From Burkholderiales bacterium (GTDB lineage: Bacteria; Pseudomonadota; Gammaproteobacteria; Burkholderiales; Burkholderiaceae_C): a stretch of DNA of 64,000 bases. Positions 1-10,202 of this stretch are shown here, piece after piece. How positions within the stretch are numbered: position 1 is the stretch's first letter; each line of letters opens with the position of its first letter. The notes beneath the pieces were generated by a model. It was not told the origin of the DNA, ran no database searches, and saw only the letters and a program-made list of their open reading frames with translations. Position numbers and translations under genes: made by a program. The DNA lies in assembly GCA_029268225.1 (NCBI GenBank), contig JAJUGJ010000007.1, positions 1 to 64,000 on the forward strand, read 5' to 3'.

Positions 1-357
<357 letters not shown>

Positions 358-388
358 TCAATGGATGGGGTTTGCGCAGGGCGTCGGA

Positions 389-679
389 TTACTTCTCGAC
401 GACGGCAAACAGGTCTTCTTCGCGCATGACCAGCAGCTCTTCGCCATCGACCTTGACGGTCTGGCCCGAGTACTTGCCGAACAGGACGCGGTCACCCACC
501 TTGACGTTCAGGGCCACAAACTCACCCTTGTCATTGCGCTTGCCAGGACCGACGGCCAGCACTTCGCCTTGGTCAGGCTTCTCGGCAGCGTTGTCGGGGA
601 TGATGATGCCCAGGGCGGTCTTGGTTTCTTGTTCCAGGCGCTTGACGATCACGCGATCGTGCAGGGGACGCAGTTTCAT
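389..679 (-). CDS. groES: Co-chaperonin GroES
   Basis: The 10-kDa lid of the GroEL chamber, 96 residues, usual family length. It begins [18 protein letters not shown] and shows the mobile-loop region with [12 protein letters not shown] and the later [13 protein letters not shown]. The frame is open eight codons further upstream (to 703), but a GGAGA ribosome binding site lies just before the ATG at 677-679, and family alignment supports that start. It is the first gene of the groESL operon. Confidence 0.97.
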   Translation of the reverse strand: MKLRPLHDRVIVKRLEQETKTALGIIIPDNAAEKPDQGEVLAVGPGKRNDKGEFVALNVKVGDRVLFGKYSGQTVKVDGEELLVMREEDLFAVVEK

Positions 680-784
680 GACTTCTCCAGTCTCTTGAGA
701 CATCAGTTTGACAATGAATACGACGTGAGTGAATGCTCACATCGATAGACTTGATCACAGAGCACGGCCACAACCTTCAGGCTG

Positions 785-811
785 TTAGCACTCGCTCCAT
801 GTGAGTGCTAA
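785..811 (-). promoter_or_regulatory. CIRCE operator (HrcA binding site) of groESL
   Basis: A perfect 9-9-9 inverted repeat, TTAGCACTC-N9-GAGTGCTAA, identical to the consensus CIRCE element. It lies just downstream of the groESL -10 box and overlaps the expected transcription start, the position from which HrcA represses heat-shock genes. hrcA itself is not in the window. Confidence 0.97.
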
Positions 812-814
812 AGG

Positions 815-843
815 ATTATAGGGACGGCGCGCCAAGTTTCAAG
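815..843 (-). promoter_or_regulatory. groESL promoter, sigma32-type overlapping a sigma70-type
   Basis: Read on the minus strand, CTTGAAA (837-843) is followed after 13 bases by CCCTATAAT (815-823), a good match to the heat-shock sigma32 pattern CTTGAAA-N13/14-CCCCATnT. The same bases give TTGAAA-N16-TATAAT for the housekeeping sigma factor. The expected start point falls inside the CIRCE element, so HrcA repression and heat-shock activation would converge on this one promoter. Confidence 0.8.
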
Positions 844-1070
844 GGGTACCATGCGCATCGAGCATCGGCTAGACTGCGCCGAGTGGTCGCCATGAATGGC
901 ACACCACCTCTTCGTCTTGCCCCGCGTGAATGCCCTTCGGCCTTGACCGCTCGCAGTTTGGTGCTGCCGTGTGGTCGATCGACTGCCCATGAGCCCGTCG
1001 CATTGCGCCGATTCACGCCGAGTGCCTGTTTTTGTCAGCGGCACAGGCCTCTCCAAGGGCACCTCAGCAC
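844..1070. other. Intergenic spacer between the groESL promoter and the methyltransferase
   Basis: About 230 bases between two divergent genes. I see no convincing gene, terminator or repeat here. It must hold the promoter of the rightward methyltransferase gene, but no clear -35/-10 pair can be called. Short open frames on both strands look like chance products of high GC. Confidence 0.5.
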
Positions 1071-1763
1071 ATGCCGGGCTACCAGACCAAGCAGGAGTGC
1101 GTCCCCATTCCGGGCACCCAAGATCTCCACATCCAGTCCCTGCTGGACCGTCAGCAGTACGCCGACCCACTCGGTGAGGCCGAGGCGCTGGGCATTTCGA
1201 GCGCCACCTGGCCGCTGTTCGGCATGCTGTGGCCGTCGTCCCGGCAACTGGCCACCTGGATGGCCGAACGCCCGTTGGTGCCAGGCGAGCGCATTCTGGA
1301 AGTGGGCTGTGGCCTGGCGCTGGCCAGCATGGTCGTGCATCGCCAGGGCGCGGACGTCACGGCGTCTGACTGCCACCCGCTGACCGAGACGTTCCTCAAA
1401 CACAACGTCGACCTCAACGCGTTGCCACCGCTGCCCTATCGCCATGGCAACTGGGGAGACGATGCGGACACGGTGGAACGCCCAGGTCGCCCGACAGTGT
1501 CCGGCCAATTCGACCTCATCATGGGCAGCGACGTGCTGTACGAACGAGACGAATCAGGGCTGCTGTCGGGCTTCATCGCCCGGCATGCCCTGCCCTGCGC
1601 CGAGGTGCTGATCGTGGACCCCAACCGGGGTAACCGCACGGCCTTCAACAAGCGCATGGCCGACCAGGGCTTCACCCTGGAGGAGATCAACCTCAACAAC
1701 CAGGACAGCGACGGGGTACCCTACAAGGGTCGCATGCTGCGCTACCTGCGCGGGCATGCCTGA
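1071..1763 (+). CDS. Class I SAM-dependent methyltransferase (METTL-type lysine methyltransferase family)
   Basis: A predicted cytoplasmic S-adenosylmethionine methyltransferase of about 230 residues. Motif I is ILEVGCGLALAS (residues 75-86), the acidic residue after strand 2 is in TASDCHP (about 98-104), and the post-motif FDLIMGSDVLYE is typical of the protein-lysine methyltransferase group related to eukaryotic METTL20/21. An open frame extends to 1032, but MPGYQTKQECVPIPG at 1071 looks like the natural start; neither has a strong ribosome binding site. The substrate protein cannot be told from sequence. The gene is convergent with cysB, 15 bp apart. Confidence 0.8.
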   Translation: MPGYQTKQECVPIPGTQDLHIQSLLDRQQYADPLGEAEALGISSATWPLFGMLWPSSRQLATWMAERPLVPGERILEVGCGLALASMVVHRQGADVTASDCHPLTETFLKHNVDLNALPPLPYRHGNWGDDADTVERPGRPTVSGQFDLIMGSDVLYERDESGLLSGFIARHALPCAEVLIVDPNRGNRTAFNKRMADQGFTLEEINLNNQDSDGVPYKGRMLRYLRGHA

Positions 1764-1778
1764 GGACACAGACGGACG

Positions 1779-2720
1779 TCACACCGGCACCGTCTCGGCC
1801 GCCTGTCTCACCGTCTGCTCCACCACCTCACGGGTGAGCGGTGGTGCAAAGGTTTCCATGAAGCCGTAGGCGTAGCCGCGCAAGAACGTGCCCCGGCGGA
1901 AGGCCAGGCGGGTCATGTTGATCGCAAACAAATGCCCCGCATCAAGCGCGCGCAGGTTGCGGTCGCGATCCGGATCGAAGGCGATCGAGGCCACCACGCC
2001 CACGCCCATGCCCAGCTCGACATAGGTCTTGATCACATCGGCGTCCATGGCCGACAGCACGATGCTGGGCTTGAGCCCTTCTTTGGCAAAGGCCTCGTCA
2101 ATGTGCGAGCGGCCAGTGAAGCCCTCGTCGTAGGTGATCATCGGGAAACGGGCGAGGCGTGCGAGGGTCAAGGGCTCGCCATCGAGCAAGGGGTGATCGG
2201 GCGGCACCACCACGCTGTGGGTCCAGCTGTAGCAAGGCAAGGTCACCAGCTGGTCATATTGGTCCAGGGCTTCGGTGGCGATGCCGATGTCGGCTTCACC
2301 ATTGATGAGCATCTGGGCCACCTGACGTGGCGACCCCTGGTGCAGGCTGAGCGTGACCTGTGGGTACAGCTGACGAAAGTCCTTCACAGCGCCTGGCAGT
2401 GCATAACGCGCCTGCGAGTGGGTGGCCGCCAGTGACAGTGGCCCGACATCGTGCGAGGCGCAATCGCGCGCGGCCTGGCGCAGGTTCTCTGCCTCGCGCA
2501 ACAGACGCTCCACCACCGGTAGCAGCTGCTGACCAGGCGGGGTCATGCCTGTGAGGCGCTTGCCCACGCGCTGGAACAACTCCACGCCCAACTCGTCTTC
2601 GAGCTCGCGGATCTGACGGCTCACGCCAGGTTGCGAGGTGTGCAGTGCGTTGGCCACCTCGGTCAGGTTGAACCCCCGCCGAACGGCCTCCCTGACCGAA
2701 CGCAATTGCTGAAAGTTCAT
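1779..2720 (-). CDS. cysB: LysR-type regulator CysB of sulfur assimilation
   Basis: A DNA-binding activator of 313 residues: N-terminal winged helix-turn-helix (about 1-60, with [20 protein letters not shown]) and a C-terminal effector domain. The start [21 protein letters not shown] is the CysB/Cbl signature. In the family, N-acetylserine is co-inducer and sulfide/thiosulfate antagonise. It is the last gene of the sulfate transport operon; its ATG overlaps the cysA stop by four bases, so it is translationally coupled to the transporter it probably controls. CysB and Cbl are hard to separate by eye; position favours CysB. Confidence 0.9.
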   Translation of the reverse strand: MNFQQLRSVREAVRRGFNLTEVANALHTSQPGVSRQIRELEDELGVELFQRVGKRLTGMTPPGQQLLPVVERLLREAENLRQAARDCASHDVGPLSLAATHSQARYALPGAVKDFRQLYPQVTLSLHQGSPRQVAQMLINGEADIGIATEALDQYDQLVTLPCYSWTHSVVVPPDHPLLDGEPLTLARLARFPMITYDEGFTGRSHIDEAFAKEGLKPSIVLSAMDADVIKTYVELGMGVGVVASIAFDPDRDRNLRALDAGHLFAINMTRLAFRRGTFLRGYAYGFMETFAPPLTREVVEQTVRQAAETVPV

Positions 2721-3775
2721 GCTGCCCCCGCCTGTGCCGGCGCTTCAAAGTGGCGCACGCGACGTGCCTTGAGGTGGGCGACCTGGCCCACGACCAGGAC
2801 GCCGGCATCTCGCAGCGCCGCATACTCGTCACGCGAGAGCTCGACCTCGATTTCGCCCTTGCCATCGCCGCGCTCAAAAGCCAGGCGGGTGTTCGGACCC
2901 ACGGTCAGCACGTCGATCAAGGTGGCGGCCACGCTGCCCTCGGCGGGCTGGGCCAGCACCTGCACCTCGTGCGGACGCACGTAGCTCACCGACTGAGCCT
3001 GCTCGGCATCACCCGCCACGGCGCCTTGCGCGTGGTCACGCCCGTGGAACAGGTTGACGTCGCCCAGGAACTTGAGCACGAAAGGTGTGGCGGGGTGGTC
3101 GTAGACCTCATCGGGCGCGCCCACCTGCTCGATGCGGCCCTGGTTCATCACCACGATGCGGTCGGCCACTTCCATGGCTTCTTCCTGGTCGTGGGTCACG
3201 AAGACGCTGGTGATGTGCATTTCATCGTGCAGGCGACGCAGCCAGCGGCGCAGTTCCTTGCGTACCTTGGCATCCAGAGCGCCGAAGGGCTCGTCGAGCA
3301 GCAGCACCTTGGGCTCTACCGCCAAGGCACGGGCCAGGGCGATGCGCTGACGCTGACCACCGGAGAGCTGGTGCGGATAGCGATCGGCGATCCAGTCGAG
3401 TTGCACCAGCTTGAGCAGCTCGGTGACCTTCTTTCGGATCTCGGCTTCCGGTGGACGCGTGGCCTTGGGGCGCACCCGCAGGCCGAAGGCCACGTTCTCG
3501 AAGATCGTCATGTGGCCGAACAGCGCGTAATGCTGGAACACGAAGCCCACATTGCGTTCCCGCACGGCCACATGGGTGGTGTCTTCGCCGTTGAACAGCA
3601 CGGTGCCACTGTCAGGGGTTTCCAGGCCGGCAATGATGCGCAGCAAGGAGGTTTTGCCCGAGCCCGAAGGGCCCAACAAGGCGACCAACTCCCCCGAAGG
3701 AATGTTCAGGTTCAGGTTGTCGCACACCACGGTCTGGCCGAAACGCTTGGCCAGGTTCTTGACTTCAATGCTCAT
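2717..3775 (-). CDS. cysA: Sulfate/thiosulfate ABC transporter ATP-binding protein CysA
   Basis: ATPase subunit (352 residues) of the CysTWA importer at the inner membrane. It has Walker A GPSGSGKT (35-42), signature [15 protein letters not shown], Walker [16 protein letters not shown] and switch [17 protein letters not shown], followed by a C-terminal regulatory region (about 240-352). Its start overlaps the cysW stop and its stop overlaps the cysB start, four bases each, showing tight operon coupling. The length matches the family. Confidence 0.95.
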   Translation of the reverse strand: MSIEVKNLAKRFGQTVVCDNLNLNIPSGELVALLGPSGSGKTSLLRIIAGLETPDSGTVLFNGEDTTHVAVRERNVGFVFQHYALFGHMTIFENVAFGLRVRPKATRPPEAEIRKKVTELLKLVQLDWIADRYPHQLSGGQRQRIALARALAVEPKVLLLDEPFGALDAKVRKELRRWLRRLHDEMHITSVFVTHDQEEAMEVADRIVVMNQGRIEQVGAPDEVYDHPATPFVLKFLGDVNLFHGRDHAQGAVAGDAEQAQSVSYVRPHEVQVLAQPAEGSVAATLIDVLTVGPNTRLAFERGDGKGEIEVELSRDEYAALRDAGVLVVGQVAHLKARRVRHFEAPAQAGAA

Positions 3776-4686
3776 GCTGCCGCTCCGGCTTGCTGGGCCT
3801 GGGCCATCTGCTGATGGACCCGGCGTTCAACGATGTATTTGAGGACCAGGGTGACCAGCGCCAGGCTGGCCAGCAGGGACGCGACGGCAAACGACGCGGC
3901 GAACTGGTACTCGTTGTAAAGGATCTCGATGTGCAGGGGCATGGTGTTGGTCTCGCCCCGGATGTGGCCCGACACCACCGACACGGCACCGAACTCGCCC
4001 ATGGCGCGGGCGTTACACAGGATCACGCCGTAGAGCAGCCCCCACTTCACATTCGGCAGCGTCACCTTCCAGAAGGTTTGCCAGCCCGAGGCCCCCAGCA
4101 CGCGGGCGGCCTCTTCCTGCTCCTGACCTTGCGCCTGCATCAGCGGGATCAGCTCACGCGCCACAAAGGGGAAGGTCACGAAGATGGTGGCCAGCACGAT
4201 GCCCGGCACCGCGAAGATGACCTTCAGGTCGTGGGCCATCAGCCATTCGCCGAACCAGCCTTGCAGGCCGAACACCAGCACATAGATCAAACCGGCGATC
4301 ACGGGCGAGACCGAGAACGGCAGGTCGATCAGGGTGAGCAACACGCTCTTGCCACGGAAGTCGAACTTCGCAATCGCCCAGGCGGCCGACACGCCGAACA
4401 CCAGGTTCAGCGGCACCGAGATGGCGGCCGCAATCAGCGTCAGCCACATCGCCGAAACCGCATCGGCCTCGGTGATCGCGGCCACATAGACCTCCCAGCC
4501 TTTCTTGAAAGCCTCGAAGAAGACCGACACCAGCGGCACAAACAGGAACAAGGACAAAAACACCAGCGCCACGCCGATCAAGACGCGACGCACCCACACC
4601 GGCTCGGTGGTGGCACGGGCCACATTCGGCGGGGCCACGCTCTGCACCGGCAAGGGTTGGGCCACAGACACAGCACTCATGGTCAC
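3772..4686 (-). CDS. cysW: Sulfate ABC transporter permease CysW
   Basis: Second membrane subunit of the sulfate/thiosulfate importer, 304 residues with about six hydrophobic segments starting near residue 35. The cytoplasmic EAA loop that contacts CysA reads [21 protein letters not shown]. The segment ALGVSA... is absent, but [21 protein letters not shown] near residue 230 is characteristic of CysW. It lies 8 bp after cysT and overlaps cysA. Confidence 0.94.
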   Translation of the reverse strand: MTMSAVSVAQPLPVQSVAPPNVARATTEPVWVRRVLIGVALVFLSLFLFVPLVSVFFEAFKKGWEVYVAAITEADAVSAMWLTLIAAAISVPLNLVFGVSAAWAIAKFDFRGKSVLLTLIDLPFSVSPVIAGLIYVLVFGLQGWFGEWLMAHDLKVIFAVPGIVLATIFVTFPFVARELIPLMQAQGQEQEEAARVLGASGWQTFWKVTLPNVKWGLLYGVILCNARAMGEFGAVSVVSGHIRGETNTMPLHIEILYNEYQFAASFAVASLLASLALVTLVLKYIVERRVHQQMAQAQQAGAAA

Positions 4687-4694
4687 AACCTCTC

Positions 4695-5537
4695 TTACTT
4701 GCCCTGGCGCTTGCGCGTCCAGGCCTGCAAGCCATTGATGGCCAGCAGCATGATGAAGGACATCACCAGCATCACCACGGCGATCGAGGTGGCCCCGGCA
4801 TAGTCATACTGTTCGAGCTTGGTGATGATCAGCAGCGGCGTGATCTCGGACACCATGGGCATGTTGCCGGCGATGAAGATGATGGAGCCGTACTCACCCA
4901 GGGCACGGGCAAAGGCCAGCGCAAAGCCGGTCAGCAAGGCGGGCATCACGATGGGCAGGATCACCTTGGTGAAGCTCTGCCAGCGGCTGGCGCCCAGGGT
5001 GGCTGCCGCCTCTTCGAGTTCGGAGGCCATGTCTTCGAGCACCGGTTGCACCGTGCGCACGACAAAGGGCAGCCCGATGAAGGTCATCGCCACAAAGACC
5101 CCGATGGGTGTGAAGGACACCTTGAGCCCCAGGGGCTCCAGGTACTGCCCGATCCAGCCATTGGCCGAATACAAGCCCGTCAGCGTGATGCCGGCCACGG
5201 CGGTGGGCAGCGCAAACGGCAGGTCCACCAGGGCATCGACGATGCGGCGGCCGAAGAAGTCATAACGCACCAGCACCCAGGCCACCAGCAGCCCGAACAC
5301 GCCATTGATCACCGCCGCCAGCAAGGAGGCCCCAAAGGTCAGCTTGTAGGAGGCCACCACGCGCGGCGAGGTGACCACCTCCATGAACTGATCCCAGGTG
5401 AGCTCGGTGCTGCGCAGGAACGTGGCGCTCAAGGGAATGAGCACGATCAGACACAGGTAGGTGAGCGTGAGCCCCAGTGCCAGATCGAAGCCGGGCAACA
5501 CGGTGTGCCGCCGCAGCAAGGTCTTGGAAAAAATCAT
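4695..5537 (-). CDS. cysT: Sulfate ABC transporter permease CysT (CysU)
   Basis: First membrane subunit of the sulfate importer, 280 residues with about six transmembrane segments; the first is [20 protein letters not shown]. Its EAA loop is [20 protein letters not shown], and [16 protein letters not shown] in the C-terminal third is typical of CysT. It sits 30 bp after the sulfate-binding protein gene and 8 bp before cysW, so substrate-binding protein, permeases and ATPase are made from one leftward message. Confidence 0.95.
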   Translation of the reverse strand: MIFSKTLLRRHTVLPGFDLALGLTLTYLCLIVLIPLSATFLRSTELTWDQFMEVVTSPRVVASYKLTFGASLLAAVINGVFGLLVAWVLVRYDFFGRRIVDALVDLPFALPTAVAGITLTGLYSANGWIGQYLEPLGLKVSFTPIGVFVAMTFIGLPFVVRTVQPVLEDMASELEEAAATLGASRWQSFTKVILPIVMPALLTGFALAFARALGEYGSIIFIAGNMPMVSEITPLLIITKLEQYDYAGATSIAVVMLVMSFIMLLAINGLQAWTRKRQGK

Positions 5538-5567
5538 GACAACTCGCTTGGAGAACGACGGCGCGGC

Positions 5568-6593
5568 TTACTTGTTGCGGCGGGCGCCGAGGGTGATCTG
5601 GTCGTAGATGCCACCGTCCTTGAAGTGGTCAGCCTGGGCCTTGCGCCAGCTGCCGAACACCTCGTCCACCGTGAAGGTCGACACCGGCAGGAAGGCCGAC
5701 TTGTACTGGGCCAGGACCTGGGGCGAGCGCGGACGCAGGTGGAACTTGGCCGCGATCTGCTGGCCTTCGTCGGACCACAGGTACTTCAGATAGGCCTCGG
5801 CCTGCTTGCGTGTGCCTTTCTTGTCGACCACCTTGTCGACCACGCTGACCGGGTTCTCGGCCAGGATGGTGATCTTGGGATAGACCACCTGGTAGTCGCC
5901 GTTGAACTCGTTCTGGATCAGGGGCACCTCGCTCTCGAAGGTGACCAGGGCATCGCCCATGTTGCGCTGGGCAAAGGTGGTGGTGGCGGCACGGCCACCA
6001 CCATCGAACACCGGCACGTTCGCAAAGATCTTGCTCACCAGGGCACGGGCCTGCTCAGGCTTGCCACCGGTCTTGATCACAGAACCCCAGGCGGCCAGGT
6101 AGGTGTAGCGCCCGTTGCCCGCCGTCTTGGGGTTGGGGATGATGACCGACACGCCCGGCTTGGCCAGGTCTGCCCAGTCCTTGATGCCCTTGGGGTTGCC
6201 CTTGCGCACCAGGATCACAGTGACGGACGTGGTGGGAGCGCTGTTGTTCGGGAAGCGCTTGGCCCAGTCCACGGGCACCAGGGCGCCACGGTCGGCGAGG
6301 ATGTCAATGTCGCTGGCCTGGTTCATGGTGATCACATCGGCTGCCAAGCCGGCGATGACGCTGCCCGCCTGCTTGCTGGAGCCGCCGTGCGACTGGTTGA
6401 TGTTCACGGTCTCGCCCGTGGTCTGCTTCCAGTGTTTGGCGAAAGCGACGTTGTAGGCCTTGTAGAACTCGCGGCTGACGTCGTAGCTGACGTTGAGCAG
6501 GTTGGTGTCGGCCTGGGCACCGGCGCTCAGGCCCGAGGCGATGACCGCCACCGCGGTCAGACGAAACAAGGAGGTCTTCAAAGAAAACAGCAT
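5568..6593 (-). CDS. sbp: Periplasmic sulfate-binding protein, first copy
   Basis: Receptor of the CysTWA importer, 341 residues. A Sec signal peptide ends near AGAQADTN; the mature protein begins LLNVSYDVSREFYKAYN, the hallmark of the Sbp/CysP family. GNPKGIKDWADLAKPGVSV, IPNPKTAGNGRYTYLAAWGS and the C-terminal RPRSPQVLAQY agree with the sulfate-binding fold. It is the first gene of the operon running to cysB. I cannot separate sulfate- from thiosulfate-preferring forms by eye. A second, similar protein is encoded just upstream at 6813-7859. Confidence 0.93.
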   Translation of the reverse strand: MLFSLKTSLFRLTAVAVIASGLSAGAQADTNLLNVSYDVSREFYKAYNVAFAKHWKQTTGETVNINQSHGGSSKQAGSVIAGLAADVITMNQASDIDILADRGALVPVDWAKRFPNNSAPTTSVTVILVRKGNPKGIKDWADLAKPGVSVIIPNPKTAGNGRYTYLAAWGSVIKTGGKPEQARALVSKIFANVPVFDGGGRAATTTFAQRNMGDALVTFESEVPLIQNEFNGDYQVVYPKITILAENPVSVVDKVVDKKGTRKQAEAYLKYLWSDEGQQIAAKFHLRPRSPQVLAQYKSAFLPVSTFTVDEVFGSWRKAQADHFKDGGIYDQITLGARRNK

Positions 6594-6698
6594 GACAAGG
6601 CCCTTTCTAGATGCAATGAAGGCATGTTAGGGACGTGACCTCATTCGACAAACAACTGATTTCTTACTTGCTTATGCACGAAACGACAATGAGGCACG

Positions 6699-6731
6699 AA
6701 AAAAGGGGCTGCCTCGGTGTGAAGCAGCCCC
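6699..6731 (-). terminator. Rho-independent terminator of the second sulfate-binding protein gene
   Basis: On the minus strand GGGGCTGC, an 11-base loop and GCAGCCCC form a perfect 8-bp stem followed by TTTTTT. It lies about 80 bp after the stop of the 6813-7859 gene and before the start of the sbp-cysTWA-cysB operon, so the two binding-protein genes are separate transcription units. Confidence 0.88.
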
Positions 6732-6812
6732 CAAGATGCAGCGGCGCGACCTCCATCCCTGCGCCGGCACCACCCCACTGGATGTTGATGCGTGTGCCTG
6801 ATCCTGACTTCT

Positions 6813-7859
6813 TTACTTCTTCACGTAGATCTGATCGAACACGCCTCCGTCACCGAAGTGCTCCTTCTGCACCTTGGTCCAGCCACCCAACTCGTCAATC
6901 TTGAACAGATTGACCTTGGGGTACTGCGCGGCGTATTTGGCAGCCACCTTCGGATCGGTCGGGCGGTAGTAGTTCTGGGCGGCGATGTCCTGACCTTGCG
7001 GCGAGTACAGGTATTCCAGATAGGCATTGGCCACGGCACGGGTGCCCTTCTTGTCAACCACCTTGTCGACCACGGCCACCGGCGGCTCGGCCAGGATGCT
7101 CAGCGGCGGCGCGATCACGTCAAACTTGTCCGGACCCAACTCCTTGATGGCCAGCAGGGCTTCGTTTTCCCAGGCCAGCAGCACGTCACCAATGCCGCGT
7201 TCGACGAAGGTGGTGGTGGATCCACGGGCGCCGGAGTCCAGCACCGGCACGTTGGCGAACAGCTTGCCCAGGAACTCCTTGGCCTTGGCTTCGGACTTGG
7301 TCTTCTTCAGCTCATAGCCGTAGGCAGCCAGGTAGTTCCAGCGCGCACCACCCGAGGTCTTGGGATTAGGCGTGATGACCGAGACGCCGGGCTTGACCAG
7401 ATCGTCCCAGGTCTTGATGCCCTTGGGGTTGCCCTTGCGCACCAGGAACACGATGGTCGAGGTGTAAGGCGAGCTGTTGAGCTTCAGACGCTTTTGCCAG
7501 TCCTTGGCGATGAGGTTCTTCTCGGCGACGGCGTCGATGTCATAAGCCAGCGCCAGCGTCACCACGTCGGCGTCCAGACCGTCGATGACCGAGCGGGCTT
7601 GCTTGCCCGAACCACCGTGTGAGGTCTTGATGGTGACGTTGTCACCGGTCTTGGTCTTCCAGTAGGACGAGAAGGCCTTGTTGTACTCCTGATAGAGCTC
7701 GCGGGTCGGGTCGTACGACACGTTGAGCAACTCGATGTCCTTGGCGTGGGCGGCCACAGGCGCCAGGGAACCCAGGGCCACCGTGGCGGTGAGGGCCAGA
7801 GAACTGACCACGCTCAGCAGGTGACGACGCGTGGAGGGGTGTTTGATGTGATTCGACAT
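6813..7859 (-). CDS. Periplasmic sulfate-binding protein, second copy
   Basis: A second Sbp-family protein, 348 residues, with signal peptide ([17 protein letters not shown], cleavage near VAAHAKD) and mature start [19 protein letters not shown]. It shares long stretches with the first copy, such as GNPKGIK and [13 protein letters not shown], but differs enough that the duplication is not recent. The frame opens further upstream (to 8000), but that extension has no family match; the ATG at 7857-7859 directly precedes a normal signal peptide. It has its own terminator and a promoter region with two palindromes, suggesting separate control. It could serve the same transporter with sulfate/thiosulfate specialisation. 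Confidence 0.92.
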   Translation of the reverse strand: MSNHIKHPSTRRHLLSVVSSLALTATVALGSLAPVAAHAKDIELLNVSYDPTRELYQEYNKAFSSYWKTKTGDNVTIKTSHGGSGKQARSVIDGLDADVVTLALAYDIDAVAEKNLIAKDWQKRLKLNSSPYTSTIVFLVRKGNPKGIKTWDDLVKPGVSVITPNPKTSGGARWNYLAAYGYELKKTKSEAKAKEFLGKLFANVPVLDSGARGSTTTFVERGIGDVLLAWENEALLAIKELGPDKFDVIAPPLSILAEPPVAVVDKVVDKKGTRAVANAYLEYLYSPQGQDIAAQNYYRPTDPKVAAKYAAQYPKVNLFKIDELGGWTKVQKEHFGDGGVFDQIYVKK

Positions 7860-7882
7860 GGTGACAGCGGTGTGTTGTGAAG

Positions 7883-7896
7883 CAGTGAATTCACTG
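7883..7896. repeat. Perfect 14-bp palindrome upstream of the second sulfate-binding protein gene
   Basis: CAGTGAATTCACTG is an uninterrupted palindrome 24 bp upstream of the start codon at 7859, next to a run of seven T on the minus strand. The position suits an operator or the 5' end of the message. No known protein can be assigned. Confidence 0.6.
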
Positions 7897-7939
7897 TAAA
7901 AAAACACCGATCCGTCGGGAACGAAGCAAATCGCCCATC

Positions 7940-7974
7940 CATATGCAGGCAACAACTTTGTGTGCCCGCATATG
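7940..7974. repeat. Long imperfect inverted repeat between the dehydrogenase and second sbp genes
   Basis: CATATGCAGGCA (7940-7951) and TGCCCGCATATG (7963-7974) match as inverted 12-mers with one mismatch, and the 11-base centre contains ACAA...TTGT, which extends the symmetry. It lies 80 bp upstream of the second sbp start and 54 bp after the dehydrogenase stop. It could be an operator for sbp or a transcript-end hairpin for the dehydrogenase; no T-run follows on the minus strand, which favours the operator. Confidence 0.65.
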
Positions 7975-8028
7975 CGTCCGGCGCAGCAGCGAGGGGTCAC
8001 CCCGCTACGCGCACAGCTGCGTACCGGA

Positions 8029-8973
8029 TCAGCCCAGCGAGCGAGCGGCCATCACCTTGGCCAGTTGGCTTTGCGACTGCGCGGCGCCGCTGGCCGGCAC
8101 CATCTCACCATGGCGGTCGTCGATTTGCGCAAAGCGGGCCGCCACCTGCTCGGCCGCGTCGGCGCCTTCCGGCACCACGGTGCCTTCCGTCAGGGTGATG
8201 TGCGAGGCAGCAAAACCACCAGCGCCTGCGCACAAGATGGCGCGGGTGGGCGCGTCTTCGCTGGCCAGGAAGACCACGCCCGGCGACACGCTCTCCGGCG
8301 TCAGCAGGGCCAGCACGGCGGGCGGCATCAGGTCTTCGGTCATGCGCGTGGCGGCAGTGGGCGCCAAGCAGTTGACGCGCACGTTGTACTTCTCGCCTTC
8401 CAGAGACAAGGTCTGCATCAGCCCCACGACGGCCATCTTGGCGGCACCATAGTTGGCCTGACCGAAGTTGCCGAACAGGCCCGACGACGAGGTCGTGAAG
8501 ATGATGCGACCGTAGTTCTGCGCCTTCATGATGTCCCACACGGCCTTGGTCACATAGACGCTGCCCATCAGGTGCACATCGACGACCAGACGGAAGTCAT
8601 CCAGCGTCATCTTCGAAAAGCTCTTGTCACGCAGGATGCCGGCGTTGTTGACCAGGATGTCGATGCGGCCCCACTCGGCCATCACCTGATCGACCATGGC
8701 CTGCACGCCAGCCGGATCGGTCACCGAACAGCCATTGGCCATGGCCACGCCACCGGCGGCACGGATCTCGGCCACCACGGCCTCGGCGGCGGCGCTGCTG
8801 CCGCCACTGCCATCACGGGCCGAGCCCAGATCGTTGACGAGCACCTTGGCGCCGCGCGCGGCCAGTTGCAGGGCGTGGCTACGGCCCAGGCCACCACCGG
8901 CGCCGGTCACGATGGCCACGCGGCCGTCAAAACGCAGGCCGTCCTGCGAAGTGGAAGAAGACATTGTGCTCAT
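8029..8973 (-). CDS. Short-chain dehydrogenase/reductase (3-hydroxyacyl-CoA dehydrogenase-like)
   Basis: An NAD(P)-dependent oxidoreductase of about 314 residues. The cofactor motif is [13 protein letters not shown] near the start, NNAG (in [12 protein letters not shown]) follows, and the catalytic residues are Ser in [11 protein letters not shown] and Tyr/Lys in YGAAK. The insertion [22 protein letters not shown] after strand 2 is typical of dehydrogenases from the peroxisomal multifunctional enzyme type 2 (HSD17B4) branch, which act on 3-hydroxyacyl-CoA. I chose the ATG at 8973; one at 8964 is also possible. It is divergent from the gene at 9183. Confidence 0.85.
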   Translation of the reverse strand: MSTMSSSTSQDGLRFDGRVAIVTGAGGGLGRSHALQLAARGAKVLVNDLGSARDGSGGSSAAAEAVVAEIRAAGGVAMANGCSVTDPAGVQAMVDQVMAEWGRIDILVNNAGILRDKSFSKMTLDDFRLVVDVHLMGSVYVTKAVWDIMKAQNYGRIIFTTSSSGLFGNFGQANYGAAKMAVVGLMQTLSLEGEKYNVRVNCLAPTAATRMTEDLMPPAVLALLTPESVSPGVVFLASEDAPTRAILCAGAGGFAASHITLTEGTVVPEGADAAEQVAARFAQIDDRHGEMVPASGAAQSQSQLAKVMAARSLG

Positions 8974-9182
8974 GGGGGATCTCGTTGGGGGACGGTTGGA
9001 AACAAACGCAAGGGCCACATCATCGCTTAGCCCAGGCCCCGCGCAAACCCGGATTCCGCAGACTGGAATCGACCAGGGAAATCGATCACGTGTCGCCGGC
9101 GATGCCTTGCTGTCGTGCGCCCAAACCAACGCACTGCGCCCGTCTTCCTAGACTGCCCACACAGACAAAACGGAGACTGGAC

Positions 9183-10064
9183 ATGAGCCACATCAAGAAC
9201 CAAGGCCCCGGAGAGATCGTGCCCCGCGAAAAGCTCGACTTCGGTCTGACCGCGCAGACCCCACGCTGGTGGTACGGCAACAAGCCCTTCCAGACCCGCG
9301 TGTTCGACGGCATGCAGGCAGCATTTCCCGATGGCGAGCGCTACTTCATCACCAGTGTGCGTGCCTTCCGCCACCAGATCACCGACCCCAAACTGGCCGA
9401 GGACGTGAAGAACTTCATCCGCCAGGAAGGCCAGCATGGCATCGCCCACACGCACTACAACGACCTGCTACGCCAGCAGGGCTGCGATGTGGACACCATC
9501 CTGACCGAGGCCAAGAGCCTGTTCGATGGCTACACCCGGCGCTATTCGGCCAGCTACAACCTGGCGCTGACCGCCGCGTTCGAGCACTTCACGGCCATGA
9601 TGGCGCAGATGCTGTTTGCCACGCGCGACGCCATGGGCCCGGCCGATCCGCAGGTGCGTGCCCTGTGGGCCTGGCATGCCATCGAGGAGATGGAACACAA
9701 GGCTGTGGCCTTCGACGTGATGCAGAAGGTAGCCAAGGTGGGCTATGTGATGCGCTGCGTGGCCATGACCCACGCCCTCTACAAGGTGGTGACCGACAGC
9801 ATGCGCCTGACCAACCGCCTGCTCATGGGCGATGGCTTTTCACGCGGCCAACGCCTGTGGCTGTGCGTCAAGGGCGCGTGGTGGCTGTATGGCTACAAAG
9901 GTCTGTTCGCGCGCAACACCGGCGCCATGCTGAGCTACTACAAGCCCGGCTTTCACCCCTGGCAGCATGAGGTCATCCACAGCTATCCGCTGTGGTGCCA
10001 GACCTATGAGCAAACCGGCAACGCGATGGCGGCGGGAGAGGCGATGTTCCAGGCGGCGCATTGA
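9183..10064 (+). CDS. Predicted metal-dependent hydrolase of the ferritin-like diiron type (COG3687 family)
   Basis: A protein of 293 residues with conserved metal ligands: Glu in GERYF (about 52), EGQH (82-85), FEHF (134-135) and EEMEH (168-172). This Glu/ExxH/Glu/ExxH layout suits a diiron four-helix fold and matches the widespread bacterial family annotated as metal-dependent hydrolase. The biochemical reaction of the family is not well established. The ATG at 9183 has a GGAG ribosome binding site; the longer frame upstream has no support. Divergent neighbour is the acyl-CoA-type dehydrogenase, hinting at lipid metabolism, which is an inference. Confidence 0.8.
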   Translation: MSHIKNQGPGEIVPREKLDFGLTAQTPRWWYGNKPFQTRVFDGMQAAFPDGERYFITSVRAFRHQITDPKLAEDVKNFIRQEGQHGIAHTHYNDLLRQQGCDVDTILTEAKSLFDGYTRRYSASYNLALTAAFEHFTAMMAQMLFATRDAMGPADPQVRALWAWHAIEEMEHKAVAFDVMQKVAKVGYVMRCVAMTHALYKVVTDSMRLTNRLLMGDGFSRGQRLWLCVKGAWWLYGYKGLFARNTGAMLSYYKPGFHPWQHEVIHSYPLWCQTYEQTGNAMAAGEAMFQAAH

Positions 10065-10082
10065 GATCGACCAGACCACCCC

Positions 10083-10119
10083 GGGTTTGTGCCTCCACCA
10101 AGTCAGGTGGTGCAAACCC
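10083..10119 (+). terminator. Possible terminator hairpin after the metal-dependent hydrolase gene
   Basis: GGGTTTG (10083-10089) pairs with CAAACCC (10113-10119) and an inner CCACC pairs with GGTGG, with a small interior loop. It begins 19 bp after the hydrolase stop. The following bases are pyrimidine-rich but lack a real T-run, so termination is uncertain. Confidence 0.35.
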
Positions 10120-10202
10120 CTTGCTCTCTCCCTAAGATGAGTCATCGTCGGACATGTATGCCGAACGATGCATCAAAACAATCATCTTGGGGGGCAATAA
10201 GC

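Noticed and set aside
6594..6698. CysB binding site upstream of the sbp-cysTWA operon
   Set aside because: The region contains AT-rich stretches like those bound by CysB, but the motif is too loose to call by eye.
10108..10125. Possible sigma54 promoter (GG...TTGC) upstream of the PEP-CTERM gene
   Set aside because: The spacing between GG and GC is 12 bases, not 10, which abolishes sigma54 recognition.
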